Below are positions 45,666 to 54,085 of a stretch of 64,000 nt of DNA, one piece after another (position 1 is the stretch's first letter; every line of letters starts with the position of its first letter). The stretch comes from Filibacter tadaridae (GTDB lineage Bacteria; Bacillota; Bacilli; Bacillales_A; Planococcaceae). A model generated the notes under the pieces. It saw only the letters and a list, made by a program, of their open reading frames with translations, did no database searches and was not told the origin of the DNA. The translations under genes were made by a program, and so were the position numbers. Where the stretch lies: contig NZ_UXAV01000017.1 in assembly GCF_900609045.1 (NCBI RefSeq), forward strand, positions 1 to 64,000, read 5' to 3'.

Positions 45666-46151
45666 ATGTACGATAGAGAAGCCGCAGTGCGCTACGCGGA
45701 TAGATGGTGGAACGACCGCAACCCGGCATTTCCTTCGTTTGATGTAGACTGTACGAATTATATTTCGCAATGCCTACTGGCGGGAGGCGCGCCGATGCAT
45801 GGCTATCCCGATCGCGAAAGAGGCTGGTGGCTTCAAAATGGGACGTGGAGTTTCAGTTGGTCCGTTGCCCATTCGTTACGATGGTATTTGGCGGGTTCGA
45901 AAAAAGGACTCACCGCAACGCAAGTTTCCACTGCTGAAGAGTTAGGATTGGGAGACGTTATTGCCTACGATTTTCAAGGGGATAGCCGATTCGATCATTC
46001 AACAATCGTCACGGCAAAAGACGGCGCCGTACCGCTCGTCAACGCGCATACCTATAACGCGCAACATCGCCACTGGGCATACAAAGATTCATATGCCAGC
46101 ACACCCGCAGCGCGCTACATCTTCTTTAAAATCAACGACAATTTTTCATGA
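45666..46151 (+). CDS. Amidase-domain protein (Amidase_6 type)
   Basis: A 161-residue protein made up of one putative amidase domain (PF12671). The motif [20 protein letters not shown] leads into the catalytic cysteine in [33 protein letters not shown] follows, and a histidine is found in FDHSTIVT, with NAHTYN near the end. Such domains are NlpC/P60-like and usually follow a signal peptide and wall-binding part; here none is present, so the protein would be cytoplasmic or released during sporulation. ATG 45666 follows GGAGGGGG; the open frame reaches 108 bases further but has no ribosome site. Confidence 0.85.
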   Translation: MYDREAAVRYADRWWNDRNPAFPSFDVDCTNYISQCLLAGGAPMHGYPDRERGWWLQNGTWSFSWSVAHSLRWYLAGSKKGLTATQVSTAEELGLGDVIAYDFQGDSRFDHSTIVTAKDGAVPLVNAHTYNAQHRHWAYKDSYASTPAARYIFFKINDNFS

Positions 46152-46194
46152 ATGAAAAGTGTGACCTTGCACTTGGATCGTCTATATGTACAGA

Positions 46195-46230
46195 AAAAGT
46201 CGTCCATTCCCTCGGGGTGGACGACTTTCA
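46195..46230. terminator. Bidirectional terminator
   Basis: AAAGTCGTCCA and TGGACGACTTT around 10 bases, between convergent genes. Confidence 0.85.
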
Positions 46231-46238
46231 TTCGTTGC

Positions 46239-47084
46239 TCAATCAAACCATAAAACAGCAAGTGTACCCTCGCCCGCATGTACAGCAAGTGTCGAGCTGA
46301 CATCACCGATTTCCACTTCGAGTCCAGGTAGCTGATCAGTAATCTGCTTTTTTAGCTGCAGGGCTTGTTCCATGACATTGCCGTGCATCAAATAAATTTT
46401 CTTTTTGCGTTCATGTTGACTTTCCGCTACTTTATCGACCAAGTATTGGAGCGCTTTTTTCTCGGACCGAACTTTTTCAATCGCCAGCAATTCTCCCTCA
46501 CTTGAAATCTGGACAATCGGTTTCACTTTCAACAAGCTTCCAAGGAAGAATTGTACGCCGCTCATGCGCCCGCCTTTGTACAATTGTTCAAGTTGTCCGA
46601 TTAAAATATAATTGTGCAAAGTACCCGCCATTTTTTCAAGCTGTTCTTTTACTTCAGGAACGCTTGCACCGCTCTCAACCATTTCCATCCCACGTTCGAT
46701 CAAGCCTGTAATTCCGTAGGACAAGGCTTTGGAATCGATGAAGGTAACGGGGAAACCGGCAATGTCGGCACCCGCTGTTGAAGATGCGAGTGTGCCACTT
46801 AATTTTGCGGAAACGTGAATAGCGATAGCTTGTTCATAGTCTTTTGCAATTTCCTTGAAACGTTCAGAAAACTCACCAGCCGATGGTTGTGAAGTTTTTG
46901 GGAATTCTTCAGCTGCTTTTATTTTTGTATACAATTGAGGTGGTTCTAGGTCAATTCCATCGACAAATTGTTTTTCACCGAAATGTATATTCAATGGGAC
47001 CGAAAAAAAGTCGGGATGGATCTGTAATGCCTCAGGAATGTAGGCTGTGCTATCCACAATCCATGCTAATGGTTTTTTATCCAT
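46239..47084 (-). CDS. DegV family fatty-acid-binding protein
   Basis: A 281-residue protein of the DegV family. The N-terminal WIVDSTAYIPEAL, then TSQPSAGEF, a HVSAKLSGTLASS loop and YKGGRMSGVQFFLGSLLKVKPIV are the family landmarks. DegV proteins (FakB-like) bind a fatty acid and present it to the kinase FakA for phosphorylation and entry into phospholipid. Firmicutes carry several copies; which fatty acid this one binds is unknown. GGAAGGG precedes the ATG. Confidence 0.92.
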   Translation of the reverse strand: MDKKPLAWIVDSTAYIPEALQIHPDFFSVPLNIHFGEKQFVDGIDLEPPQLYTKIKAAEEFPKTSQPSAGEFSERFKEIAKDYEQAIAIHVSAKLSGTLASSTAGADIAGFPVTFIDSKALSYGITGLIERGMEMVESGASVPEVKEQLEKMAGTLHNYILIGQLEQLYKGGRMSGVQFFLGSLLKVKPIVQISSEGELLAIEKVRSEKKALQYLVDKVAESQHERKKKIYLMHGNVMEQALQLKKQITDQLPGLEVEIGDVSSTLAVHAGEGTLAVLWFD

Positions 47085-47274
47085 AAGAAAAACCCTTCCT
47101 TATCTACATTTTTACTATACATAATACTATAACATGCAAAGTAATAGAATCGTATTCCGAAAATTCAATAGGGTTAATTAAATCAAGGATGAATGACCGC
47201 AATTTTGAATGAATCCGCAAAAAGTGAAGCAGATGGGGTATAATGGTCAAAGTATGTGTAAGGAGGAAATGCCG

Positions 47275-47862
47275 ATGAATGAACAAGCACTATCTGTGAG
47301 AGACGCAATTATAACGCGTCGTTCGATAAAGAACTTTAATGGACAACCGGTTGATCAGGAAAATATTGCTGAAATACTTGAGGATGCTGCATGGGCTCCG
47401 AACCATGGCAATCGCAATCCGTGGCGTTTCGTCATTGCGGCCGATAAAGATTACGTGAAATTTCTTGATGTCTTGCGTGAATATGCTGTACCAAAGTGGA
47501 AAGAGTTGCCTAAAGAAGACGTGGAACGGCAAATGAAAAAGTTTAAGGGACCGGGTGCAGTCGCATTTGTAATTGTTCCCGAGGATGTCCGTCAAAAGGA
47601 ACGACTTGAAGATTACGCAGCGGCAAGCATGTTCATTCAGAACATATTGCTTCTCGCGTGGGACAAGGGAATTGGGACGTGCTGGAAAACGCCTGGATTC
47701 CTTGATAATCCGAAGTTCAGAGCAGAACTTGGCGTCAAGCCCGAAGAGCGGATCATCAGTATGCTACAATTTGGCTACTTTGATGAAAAGCCAAAAGGTC
47801 GCCCGCGTAAACCGTTGGAAGAAATCGTTACGTATTATGGCCATGATAACGAAGCGCAATAA
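47275..47862 (+). CDS. Nitroreductase family protein
   Basis: A 195-residue FMN-dependent oxidoreductase. Family marks are the RRSIKNFNGQPVD start, DAAWAPNHGNRNPWRFV (FMN site), ASMFIQNILLLAWDKGIGTCW and the C-terminal FGYFDEKPKGRPRKPLEEI. The substrate is unknown. The start is ATG 47275, eight bases after AAGGAGG; ATG 47269 is too near the ribosome site. Confidence 0.9.
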   Translation: MNEQALSVRDAIITRRSIKNFNGQPVDQENIAEILEDAAWAPNHGNRNPWRFVIAADKDYVKFLDVLREYAVPKWKELPKEDVERQMKKFKGPGAVAFVIVPEDVRQKERLEDYAAASMFIQNILLLAWDKGIGTCWKTPGFLDNPKFRAELGVKPEERIISMLQFGYFDEKPKGRPRKPLEEIVTYYGHDNEAQ

Positions 47863-47868
47863 CTTGAT

Positions 47869-47908
47869 GCCTGGAATGCATGTTAGTATGCATTTCAGGC
47901 GCTTTTTT
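47869..47908 (+). terminator. Intrinsic terminator
   Basis: GCCTGGAATGCAT pairs with ATGCATTTCAGGC and is followed by a run of six T. Confidence 0.85.
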
Positions 47909-47985
47909 GTTTAAAATGACATCATCAAACCTTTTATGGAAAAATGAAAAACCGAATCCTCTTGGTGGGGATTCGGCATGTACAA

Positions 47986-49383
47986 TCATTTTTTCAAATC
48001 ATCTTTCGAAAAGCCGGCAATTTCATAATAATAATCACCGATTACACGTAGACCTTGGTCGAAGTTTTCCAAATGGAAATGTTCGTTTGGCGCGTGGAAG
48101 TTTTCGGAAGACAATCCAAAGCCCATCAAGACTACAGGTAATCCTAGAATTTCATCGAATGCGGCAACAATCGGAATCGATCCGCCGCCACGTGTATAAG
48201 CAGTCGGCACATTGTAAATTTTTTCGTAAGAGCGTCCTGCCGCTTGGATAGCTGGGTGGTCAAATGGTGTAATGAATGGTTTTCCTTTGTCGAACTCGCT
48301 GACTTTCACAGTGACGCCAGCTGGTTTATGTTTCTCGATATGGGCTTTCAACTTCTCGACGATTTCGTCTGGATCCTGATCGGGTACTAAGCGGCATGTG
48401 ATTTTTGCGCCTGCTTCAGCGGGCAACACGGTTTTGATGCCCTCGCCTGAAAAGCCACCAAATATGCCATTCACTTCAAGTGTCGGACGGGCCCATGTTT
48501 GTTCAAGGTAGGTAAAGCCTTTTTCCCCGAACAGTTCAGCTACACCGACTTCTTCCTTCAGTGCTTCTTCATCAAAACCAAGTGCTTTATATGCTTCCCG
48601 TTCTTCGTCTGATAAAGGTCGGACTTTATCGTAAAAACCGTCAACTGCAATCGTGCCTTCCTGATCGCGGAACGATGCAAGAACTTCAGCAAGTGCATGA
48701 ATCGGATTTTGGACACCGCCGCCATATAAACCGGAGTGAAGGTCACTTTGAGAGCCTTGGACGTCAATCTGAACACCAGTAAGTCCGCGTAAACCATAAC
48801 ATACAGCAGGTTGTCCGGGACCTTGCATACCAGTATCGGAAATAACGATGATATCAGCCGCAAGCTTGTCCTTGTTTTCCTTAATATACTTTTCGAGATG
48901 CGGGCTACCGATTTCTTCTTCACCTTCAATGATGAATTTCACATTGACTGGCAAGCTTCCCGATTCTTTCATAAGTGCTTCAACAGCTTTGACATGCATG
49001 AACACTTGTCCTTTATCGTCACTTGCGCCGCGTGCAAACAATTTGTTGTCACGCACTTCAGGTTCGAAAGGTGCGCTGGTCCATAGGTTCAACGGATCTA
49101 CAGGTTGTACATCATAATGGCCATACACGAGTATTGTCGGTTTGCCTTCCGCATGAAGCCAATCGCCGTAAACGACTTGATGGCCATCTGTTTCGTCAAT
49201 CGATACATTTTCAAGTCCTACTGAGTTGAATGAATTCATCAACCACTCGGCAGCCGTTTTCATATCACCTTTATGTTCAGATAATGAGCTAATACTCGGA
49301 ATACGAAGGAATTCTTTTAATTGACCAAGATGTTCTTCTCGATTTTCTTTGAAATAGCCGTCCAGTGTTTGTAAATGTTCCAC
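47986..49383 (-). CDS. M20 family dipeptidase
   Basis: A 465-residue zinc metallopeptidase. The metal site has ILVYGHYDVQPVDP (first histidine near 87), then GASDDKGQVFMHV, EGEEEIGSPHL (catalytic glutamate pair) and ISDTGM; the lid domain follows with GLRGLTGVQIDVQG. Length and motifs match cytosolic M20 dipeptidases of the CNDP-like branch. The start is GTG with AGAGGG before it. Confidence 0.92.
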   Translation of the reverse strand: MEHLQTLDGYFKENREEHLGQLKEFLRIPSISSLSEHKGDMKTAAEWLMNSFNSVGLENVSIDETDGHQVVYGDWLHAEGKPTILVYGHYDVQPVDPLNLWTSAPFEPEVRDNKLFARGASDDKGQVFMHVKAVEALMKESGSLPVNVKFIIEGEEEIGSPHLEKYIKENKDKLAADIIVISDTGMQGPGQPAVCYGLRGLTGVQIDVQGSQSDLHSGLYGGGVQNPIHALAEVLASFRDQEGTIAVDGFYDKVRPLSDEEREAYKALGFDEEALKEEVGVAELFGEKGFTYLEQTWARPTLEVNGIFGGFSGEGIKTVLPAEAGAKITCRLVPDQDPDEIVEKLKAHIEKHKPAGVTVKVSEFDKGKPFITPFDHPAIQAAGRSYEKIYNVPTAYTRGGGSIPIVAAFDEILGLPVVLMGFGLSSENFHAPNEHFHLENFDQGLRVIGDYYYEIAGFSKDDLKK

Positions 49384-49540
49384 TGCAATCCCTCTTTTCG
49401 ATTAATTTCGTGAATAGAAATAGTATAGCAGAAGGAGAAATTTTGAGTTAGTAGAACAGACTGGAATAAGTATATTATGGTATGATAATTGGAAAGTTAG
49501 TAATTGAACGAATTTGAACGATTCCCAGGAGGGACAGCAA

Positions 49541-50776
49541 TTGTTTATCGCACTCGCATTCTTTTTGTTCATGTCGTTTTTCCTCTCAGGAAGTGAGACG
49601 GCACTTACAGCAGTTAATAGAATGAAGATTAAGCTTCAAGCCGATCAAGGAGACACTAAAGCAATTAAATTGCAGCAACTGATTTCTAAACCGGACCGAA
49701 TGATTACAGCTATCTTGATCGGAAATAACATAGCGAATATTATGATGCCGACAATCGTTACAATGATTGCATACGATAAAGGGCTGAGTGTCGGTTTATG
49801 GACCGGTGTGTTAACCGTGGTTCTTATTGTTTTCGGCGAAGTATTGCCTAAAACGATTGCAGCCACTTTTGCTGATCGGATTGCCTATGTTGTCGCACCA
49901 CCCATTTCAATTATTGTGAAGCTTTTGTTACCGCTTACAGCTTTGCTTGGGTTATTCACCAATGTTTTCATCCGCATCATTTCCAAAGGTACAGTTACGC
50001 AAGCCACATTAACGAAAGCTGAACTACGATCAATGGTGGACATCGCTTCTATAGAAGGAACTTTTGAACAGGATGAATCAATCCGGTTGAAAGGTGTACT
50101 AGATTTCCCGGAAAAAGACGTATCCGATGTTCTTGAAACGCATCGGACGGATGTCGTCGGGTTGCCGATTGAGGCAGAATACGAGGAAGTGCGTGACACG
50201 ATTCTTGAGAATTCTTACACACGTTACCCGGTCTACGAAGAAAGTCTGGATACCATCATTGGTATTTTCTATTCAAAAATGATTATTGGATGGTCGATGG
50301 AGCCGGGGCAAAAGCTAGGCGATATGATTGACCGCGATTTGTTATATGTCGTGCAGTCTGCAAGTGTAGAGAAAGTTTTTAAGATGATGCTTGCGAAGAA
50401 AAAGCATATCGCAATTGTTTTGGATGAATATGGTGGGACGCTCGGTATTATCACACAAGAGGATATTATTGAAGAGATGATTGGGCAGGATATCGAGGAT
50501 GAGACGGATGAAGATGAAGAGGTACTTGTCTACGAGAAAACAGACACGATGCTGAAATGTCACGGTCGACTAGAAATCATCGATGCGATGGATCTATTCG
50601 GGATCGAACTACCGACCGACCATGAAACGCTTGGAGGATTTGTTCTACAAGAATTGGGACATGTACCTGAACCGGGCGAACGATTCACCTATGAAGACCT
50701 ACTTATTGAAATCGAAGAGATGGACCGCAATCGAATAATTAGCATGGCCATTACAATTCGGGATGAAGATAACTGA
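49541..50776 (+). CDS. CNNM/CorC-type membrane protein with CBS pair
   Basis: A 411-residue protein: a CNNM (DUF21) membrane domain with SGSETALTAVNRMKIK and NNIANIMMPT, then a CBS pair (about 190-310, including DVVGLPIEAEYEEV and HIAIVLDEYGGTLGIITQEDIIEEM), then a CorC_HlyC C-terminal domain. Bacillus homologues are magnesium efflux proteins, often mislabelled hemolysins. TTG 49541 is preferred: AGGAGGGAC precedes it, and the 27-base longer frame runs through that site. Confidence 0.9.
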   Translation: MFIALAFFLFMSFFLSGSETALTAVNRMKIKLQADQGDTKAIKLQQLISKPDRMITAILIGNNIANIMMPTIVTMIAYDKGLSVGLWTGVLTVVLIVFGEVLPKTIAATFADRIAYVVAPPISIIVKLLLPLTALLGLFTNVFIRIISKGTVTQATLTKAELRSMVDIASIEGTFEQDESIRLKGVLDFPEKDVSDVLETHRTDVVGLPIEAEYEEVRDTILENSYTRYPVYEESLDTIIGIFYSKMIIGWSMEPGQKLGDMIDRDLLYVVQSASVEKVFKMMLAKKKHIAIVLDEYGGTLGIITQEDIIEEMIGQDIEDETDEDEEVLVYEKTDTMLKCHGRLEIIDAMDLFGIELPTDHETLGGFVLQELGHVPEPGERFTYEDLLIEIEEMDRNRIISMAITIRDEDN

Positions 50777-50786
50777 ATGGATAGGT

Positions 50787-50821
50787 AAACCCCGATGCCT
50801 AGGGATGGCATCGGGGTTTTT
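50787..50821 (+). terminator. Intrinsic terminator
   Basis: AAACCCCGATGCC with GGCATCGGGGTTTTT, a perfect 13-bp stem. Confidence 0.92.
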
Positions 50822-50838
50822 GGGGTCTGTAGAGGCTA

Positions 50839-51228
50839 GGCAGGCCGCTTTCACTTTTCTTATTGTCCAGTTCAAGCGGCCAGATGCTCGGGTCATAAGC
50901 CAGTCCAGCTAAGCGGCAAAGAGCGCCGCTTTTCTGGCCCGTCTTATGCCTGTCGCATCTAGGCAGGCCGCTTTCACTTTTCATTGTCCAGTTCCAGTCG
51001 CCAGCCTCTCGAGTCGCTTCAGCCTTAGGGAGAAAGGCAAAGAACGCCTTTATCCCTAAGGCTTCCAGCGCTTGTCGAGGCTAAACGGCGCCTTCCACTT
51101 TTCTTATTGTCCAGTTCAAGCGGCCAGATGCTCGGGTCATAAGCCAGTCCAGCTAAGCGGCAAAGAGCGCCGCTTTTCTGGCCCGTCTTATGCCTGTCGC
51201 ATCTAGGCAGGCCGCTTTCACTTTTCTT
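50839..51228. repeat. 122-bp tandem structured repeats, array 1
   Basis: Units begin at about 50839, 50962, 51084 and 51206 (last one partial). Each carries TTCTTATTGTCCAGTTC, GCTCGGGTCATAAGCCAG, a GGCAAAG-N-CGCC hairpin and GTCTTATGCCTGTCGC; the second unit has a replaced middle (TCTCGAGTCGCTTCAGCC and its own hairpin). It fills the 552-bp gap before the sigma factor gene. Open frames across it are artefacts. Confidence 0.85.
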
Positions 51229-51328
51229 CCTTACATGTTTGTAAGTTAAATGAAAGAGAATAAGATGGTTTGAAATGTTCAAATTGCTGATAATGGATAC
51301 AGTAGCAAGAAGACAGGAGCGTTTGAAT

Positions 51329-51874
51329 ATGAAAATCAACTTAAATGAATTATATGAAGAATATGGACGTTACATATATCACCTTTGCCTAAAATTGACG
51401 CGTAACAAAGAAGAGGCTGAGGATCTTATGCAAGATGTCTGGGTGAAGGTTGTTCGCTATAGTGGGCGGATGGATGGCGTTGATCATATGAAAGCTTGGT
51501 TGACAACAATCTGTATGAACACTTTCCGTGACCGTTACCGCAAAGACGTTCGACGCAGTAAACACGTTATGAACCAGCCTGATACATTAGACGTTCCGTT
51601 ACTGGATTTGGTTCCCAGTGATAATTTATCGCCAGCGGAACTGCTTGAGCAAAATGATATCCAATCGCTTGTTCAACAAAAAATTGGTCAACTCGATGCG
51701 ATTTACAAAACGACTATTGAATACTTCTATGTCCATCAGTACTCGTTAATTGAAATTGCGGAAGCGATGAAAGTATCAATTGGTACAGTGAAATCACGGT
51801 TGTTCCGTGCAAAGAAATACTTGAAAGAATTAATGATTGAAGACACTGCGGTACAAGAGTACGTCATCGCATAA
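51329..51874 (+). CDS. Sigma-70 family (ECF-type) RNA polymerase sigma factor
   Basis: A 181-residue sigma factor with region 2 (YIYHLCLKLTRNKEEAEDLMQDVWVKV, then MKAWLTTICMNTFRDRYRKDVRRSK) and region 4 (YSLIEIAEAMKVSIGTVKSRLFRAKKYLKEL), and no regions 1 or 3. No anti-sigma gene follows: a terminator comes directly after, then a phospholipase D-type gene. The target promoters are unknown. ATG 51329 follows AGGAGCG; the frame is open 54 bases upstream without support. Confidence 0.88.
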   Translation: MKINLNELYEEYGRYIYHLCLKLTRNKEEAEDLMQDVWVKVVRYSGRMDGVDHMKAWLTTICMNTFRDRYRKDVRRSKHVMNQPDTLDVPLLDLVPSDNLSPAELLEQNDIQSLVQQKIGQLDAIYKTTIEYFYVHQYSLIEIAEAMKVSIGTVKSRLFRAKKYLKELMIEDTAVQEYVIA

Positions 51875-51876
51875 GG

Positions 51877-51906
51877 GCATGGCCGTTTTCTGGCTATGCT
51901 TTTTTG
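51877..51906 (+). terminator. Intrinsic terminator
   Basis: GCATGGCC and GGCTATGC around a 7-base loop, followed by six T. Confidence 0.8.
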
Positions 51907-51972
51907 TTTGCAAATCATGTACGCAGGGAATTCATTAATTGATAGACAGGGTAGTTGAACGGGGTTGATGGA

Positions 51973-53430
51973 ATGAAAGAGAACGAGAAAAAAAGGTTCA
52001 GCAAAAAGAAATGGATTCTACTCACAGGTTTTGTTTTGTTTGGATTGCTTTATATAAGCGTTATATTATGGCATACATATAAACCACTTCCGGAAGGGAT
52101 TTCATATGCAGGGGAGATTCACTGGACAGATGATGTCGAGCTGTTCACCGACTTGACGTACGCGCAAAATAAAGACGGGGATGGCATGGAGCACGAATTG
52201 ACTATTTTCGATGAAGTGTACAAAATGATTGACGAAGCTGATCAATTCATCGTACTTGATTTTTTCCTGATGGACCATTACACCGATGAAGGCGTTGACT
52301 TTCCGGAAATTGCGGAGGCGTTGACTGCCAAACTCGTAAAGAAAAAAGAGGCACATCCCGATATGCCCATCACGTTCATCACGGATCCATTGAACACGGG
52401 GTATGGTTCTTATGAATCCAAATGGTTTGGCAAGATGGAAGACGCAAGGATTGACGTCGTCTACACGGATCTTGAACCGTTGCGTGATTCCACGCCCCTT
52501 TATTCAGGTCTATACAGAACGTTATTCCAGTGGGTGGACTTTGGCCATAACGGATGGATTGCCAATGCAATGTCGAGCAAGGCTCCTAAGATGACGCTTG
52601 CTTCATACATCACTTTACTGAATGTTAAAGCCAATCATCGAAAAACCATTGTTACGGATAAAGAAGCGCTCGTCACATCGGGGAATCCGCATGACGCGAG
52701 TGGTTTTCACGGTAATGCCGCATTGACGGTGAAAGGCGGCATCCTGAACGATATTTTGGAAGCGGAAGAGGCGGTCGTGAACTACACGACCGGGGGAACG
52801 TTGCCACGTGTCGATGCAAAGCGCTCGAACGGCGGAGAGTATGCCGTTCAATACTTGACTGAGAAAAAGATTCTCGATGCGATGCTTGATGATATTGCAA
52901 AAGCACAAAAAGGGGATACCATTCGGATAGGTATGTTTTTCATTGCCAAACGCGATCTCGTCAATGCACTCGTTGAGGCTTCGAATCGCGGTGTCCACGT
53001 CGAAATGATTTTAGATCCGAATGAAAATTCTTTTGGAAATGAAAAGTCGGGCCTTCCGAATCGACCTGTTGTGCAGGAAATGGTGGAAGACTCCGCAGGG
53101 AAGATCCATGTCAGGTGGTACAACACAGTCATCGGGCAATACCACACGAAACTTGTGGTAGTTAAGACTGCGGATGAAACCTATATTTCAAACGGCTCTG
53201 CCAATCTGACGGATAGAACGCTGGATAACTATAATTTAGAAGCGAACTTACGAGTGATTGCGAAGAGTGATAGTGAACTGGTGCGTGATATTGACGCCTA
53301 CTTTACTAGACTTTGGGAAAATGAAGATGCGATGTATACACTGGATTTGGAAGAATATCAGGATAGTTTTACATTCTTCCAACGGGGGATTTACTCCCTT
53401 CAAAAGCTGCTGAAATTGACGACGTATTGA
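51973..53430 (+). CDS. Phospholipase D / cardiolipin synthase-like membrane protein
   Basis: A 485-residue protein with one N-terminal membrane helix (about 13-35) and two PLD domains. The first HKD motif is complete (NHRKTIVTD, then TSGNPHD). The second reads YHTKLVVVK, with K where the aspartate should be, followed by SNGSANLTD. Cardiolipin synthases have two full motifs and usually two helices, so this is a PLD-family phosphodiesterase of uncertain activity. ATG 51973 is chosen over TTG 51955, which lacks a ribosome site. The start lies 66 bases after the sigma-factor terminator. Confidence 0.82.
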   Translation: MKENEKKRFSKKKWILLTGFVLFGLLYISVILWHTYKPLPEGISYAGEIHWTDDVELFTDLTYAQNKDGDGMEHELTIFDEVYKMIDEADQFIVLDFFLMDHYTDEGVDFPEIAEALTAKLVKKKEAHPDMPITFITDPLNTGYGSYESKWFGKMEDARIDVVYTDLEPLRDSTPLYSGLYRTLFQWVDFGHNGWIANAMSSKAPKMTLASYITLLNVKANHRKTIVTDKEALVTSGNPHDASGFHGNAALTVKGGILNDILEAEEAVVNYTTGGTLPRVDAKRSNGGEYAVQYLTEKKILDAMLDDIAKAQKGDTIRIGMFFIAKRDLVNALVEASNRGVHVEMILDPNENSFGNEKSGLPNRPVVQEMVEDSAGKIHVRWYNTVIGQYHTKLVVVKTADETYISNGSANLTDRTLDNYNLEANLRVIAKSDSELVRDIDAYFTRLWENEDAMYTLDLEEYQDSFTFFQRGIYSLQKLLKLTTY

Positions 53431-53466
53431 AGCGGTAGGTGTTTTATGGGCGTTACCGTTGCTGAT

Positions 53467-53809
53467 TGATTGCTTGGCAAGGAGTAATAATCGCCAACTG
53501 CCGCTGATTGATTGCTTAGCGGGTTGGAATGATCGCGAACCGCCGCTTATTGATCGCTGGGCGGGTTGGAATGATCGCGAACCGTTGCTTATTGATCGCT
53601 TGGCGGGATGGAATGATCACGAACCGTTGCTGATTGATCGGTTGGCGGGTTGGAATGATCGCGAACCGCTGCTGATTGATCGGTTGGCGGGTTGGAATGA
53701 TCGCGAACTGCCGCTGATTGATCGGTTGGCAGGTTGGAATGATCGCGAACCGTTGCTGATTGATCGCGAACCGCCGCCAATTGATCGCTTCGCAAGGAAG
53801 ATTGATCGC
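53467..53809. repeat. 21-bp phased repeat array D (17 units)
   Basis: A TGATCGC-like heptamer begins at 53467 and then every 21 bp without a slip up to 53803. The units alternate in flank, giving a 42-bp higher-order period (GGTTGGCGGGTTGGAA versus GAACCGCTGCTGAT). As 21 is divisible by three and the units lack stops, both strands look open; I do not believe a protein is made. It fills the gap after the PLD gene. Confidence 0.85.
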
Positions 53810-53834
53810 CCCGCAGACCCATACACCCGAACAA

Positions 53835-53870
53835 CAAAAAAGGCTGTCCGATTATTCATCGGGCAGCCTT
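53835..53870 (-). terminator. Terminator of the small coiled-coil gene
   Basis: AAGGCTGCCCGAT and ATCGGACAGCCTT (minus strand) followed by TTTTTTG; placed just past the stop. Confidence 0.85.
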
Positions 53871-53874
53871 CTAC

Positions 53875-54060
53875 TTATTCCAAATCATCTAGTTGTTTAT
53901 TCAACTCAGCAAGTTTTTCTTCCAACTTGGCGAGCCGGACCTCCGCTTTTGTTACATAACTGTCATTACCAGTTGATTCGAGTTTCTCGATATCGCCTTG
54001 CAAACTGATATAATCCATTTTGAGTTCAGCAATCTCACTTTCTAGTTGACGTTTATTCAT
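53875..54060 (-). CDS. Small coiled-coil protein, SE1832-like
   Basis: A 61-residue protein, almost entirely a charged coiled coil (LESEIAELKMDYISLQGDIEKLES, and AKLEEKLAELNKQLDDLE), of a short protein family conserved in Bacillales and known only as SE1832-like. ATG 54060 follows GAGGTG at ten bases; a GTG four codons earlier is inside that site. It has its own terminator. The function is unknown. Confidence 0.75.
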   Translation of the reverse strand: MNKRQLESEIAELKMDYISLQGDIEKLESTGNDSYVTKAEVRLAKLEEKLAELNKQLDDLE

Positions 54061-54085
54061 AAAAGAAAACACCTCGCATTTTCTC

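Noticed and set aside
50699-51339. Minus-strand frames with KSESGLPRCDRHKTGQKSG
   Set aside because: These are translations of the 122-bp structured repeats, with no start signal.
53459-53959. A 166-codon frame with IDRLAGWNDRE repeats
   Set aside because: It is the 21-bp phased repeat array read as codons; both strands are open, there is no ribosome site, and the frame runs into the terminator of the opposite gene.
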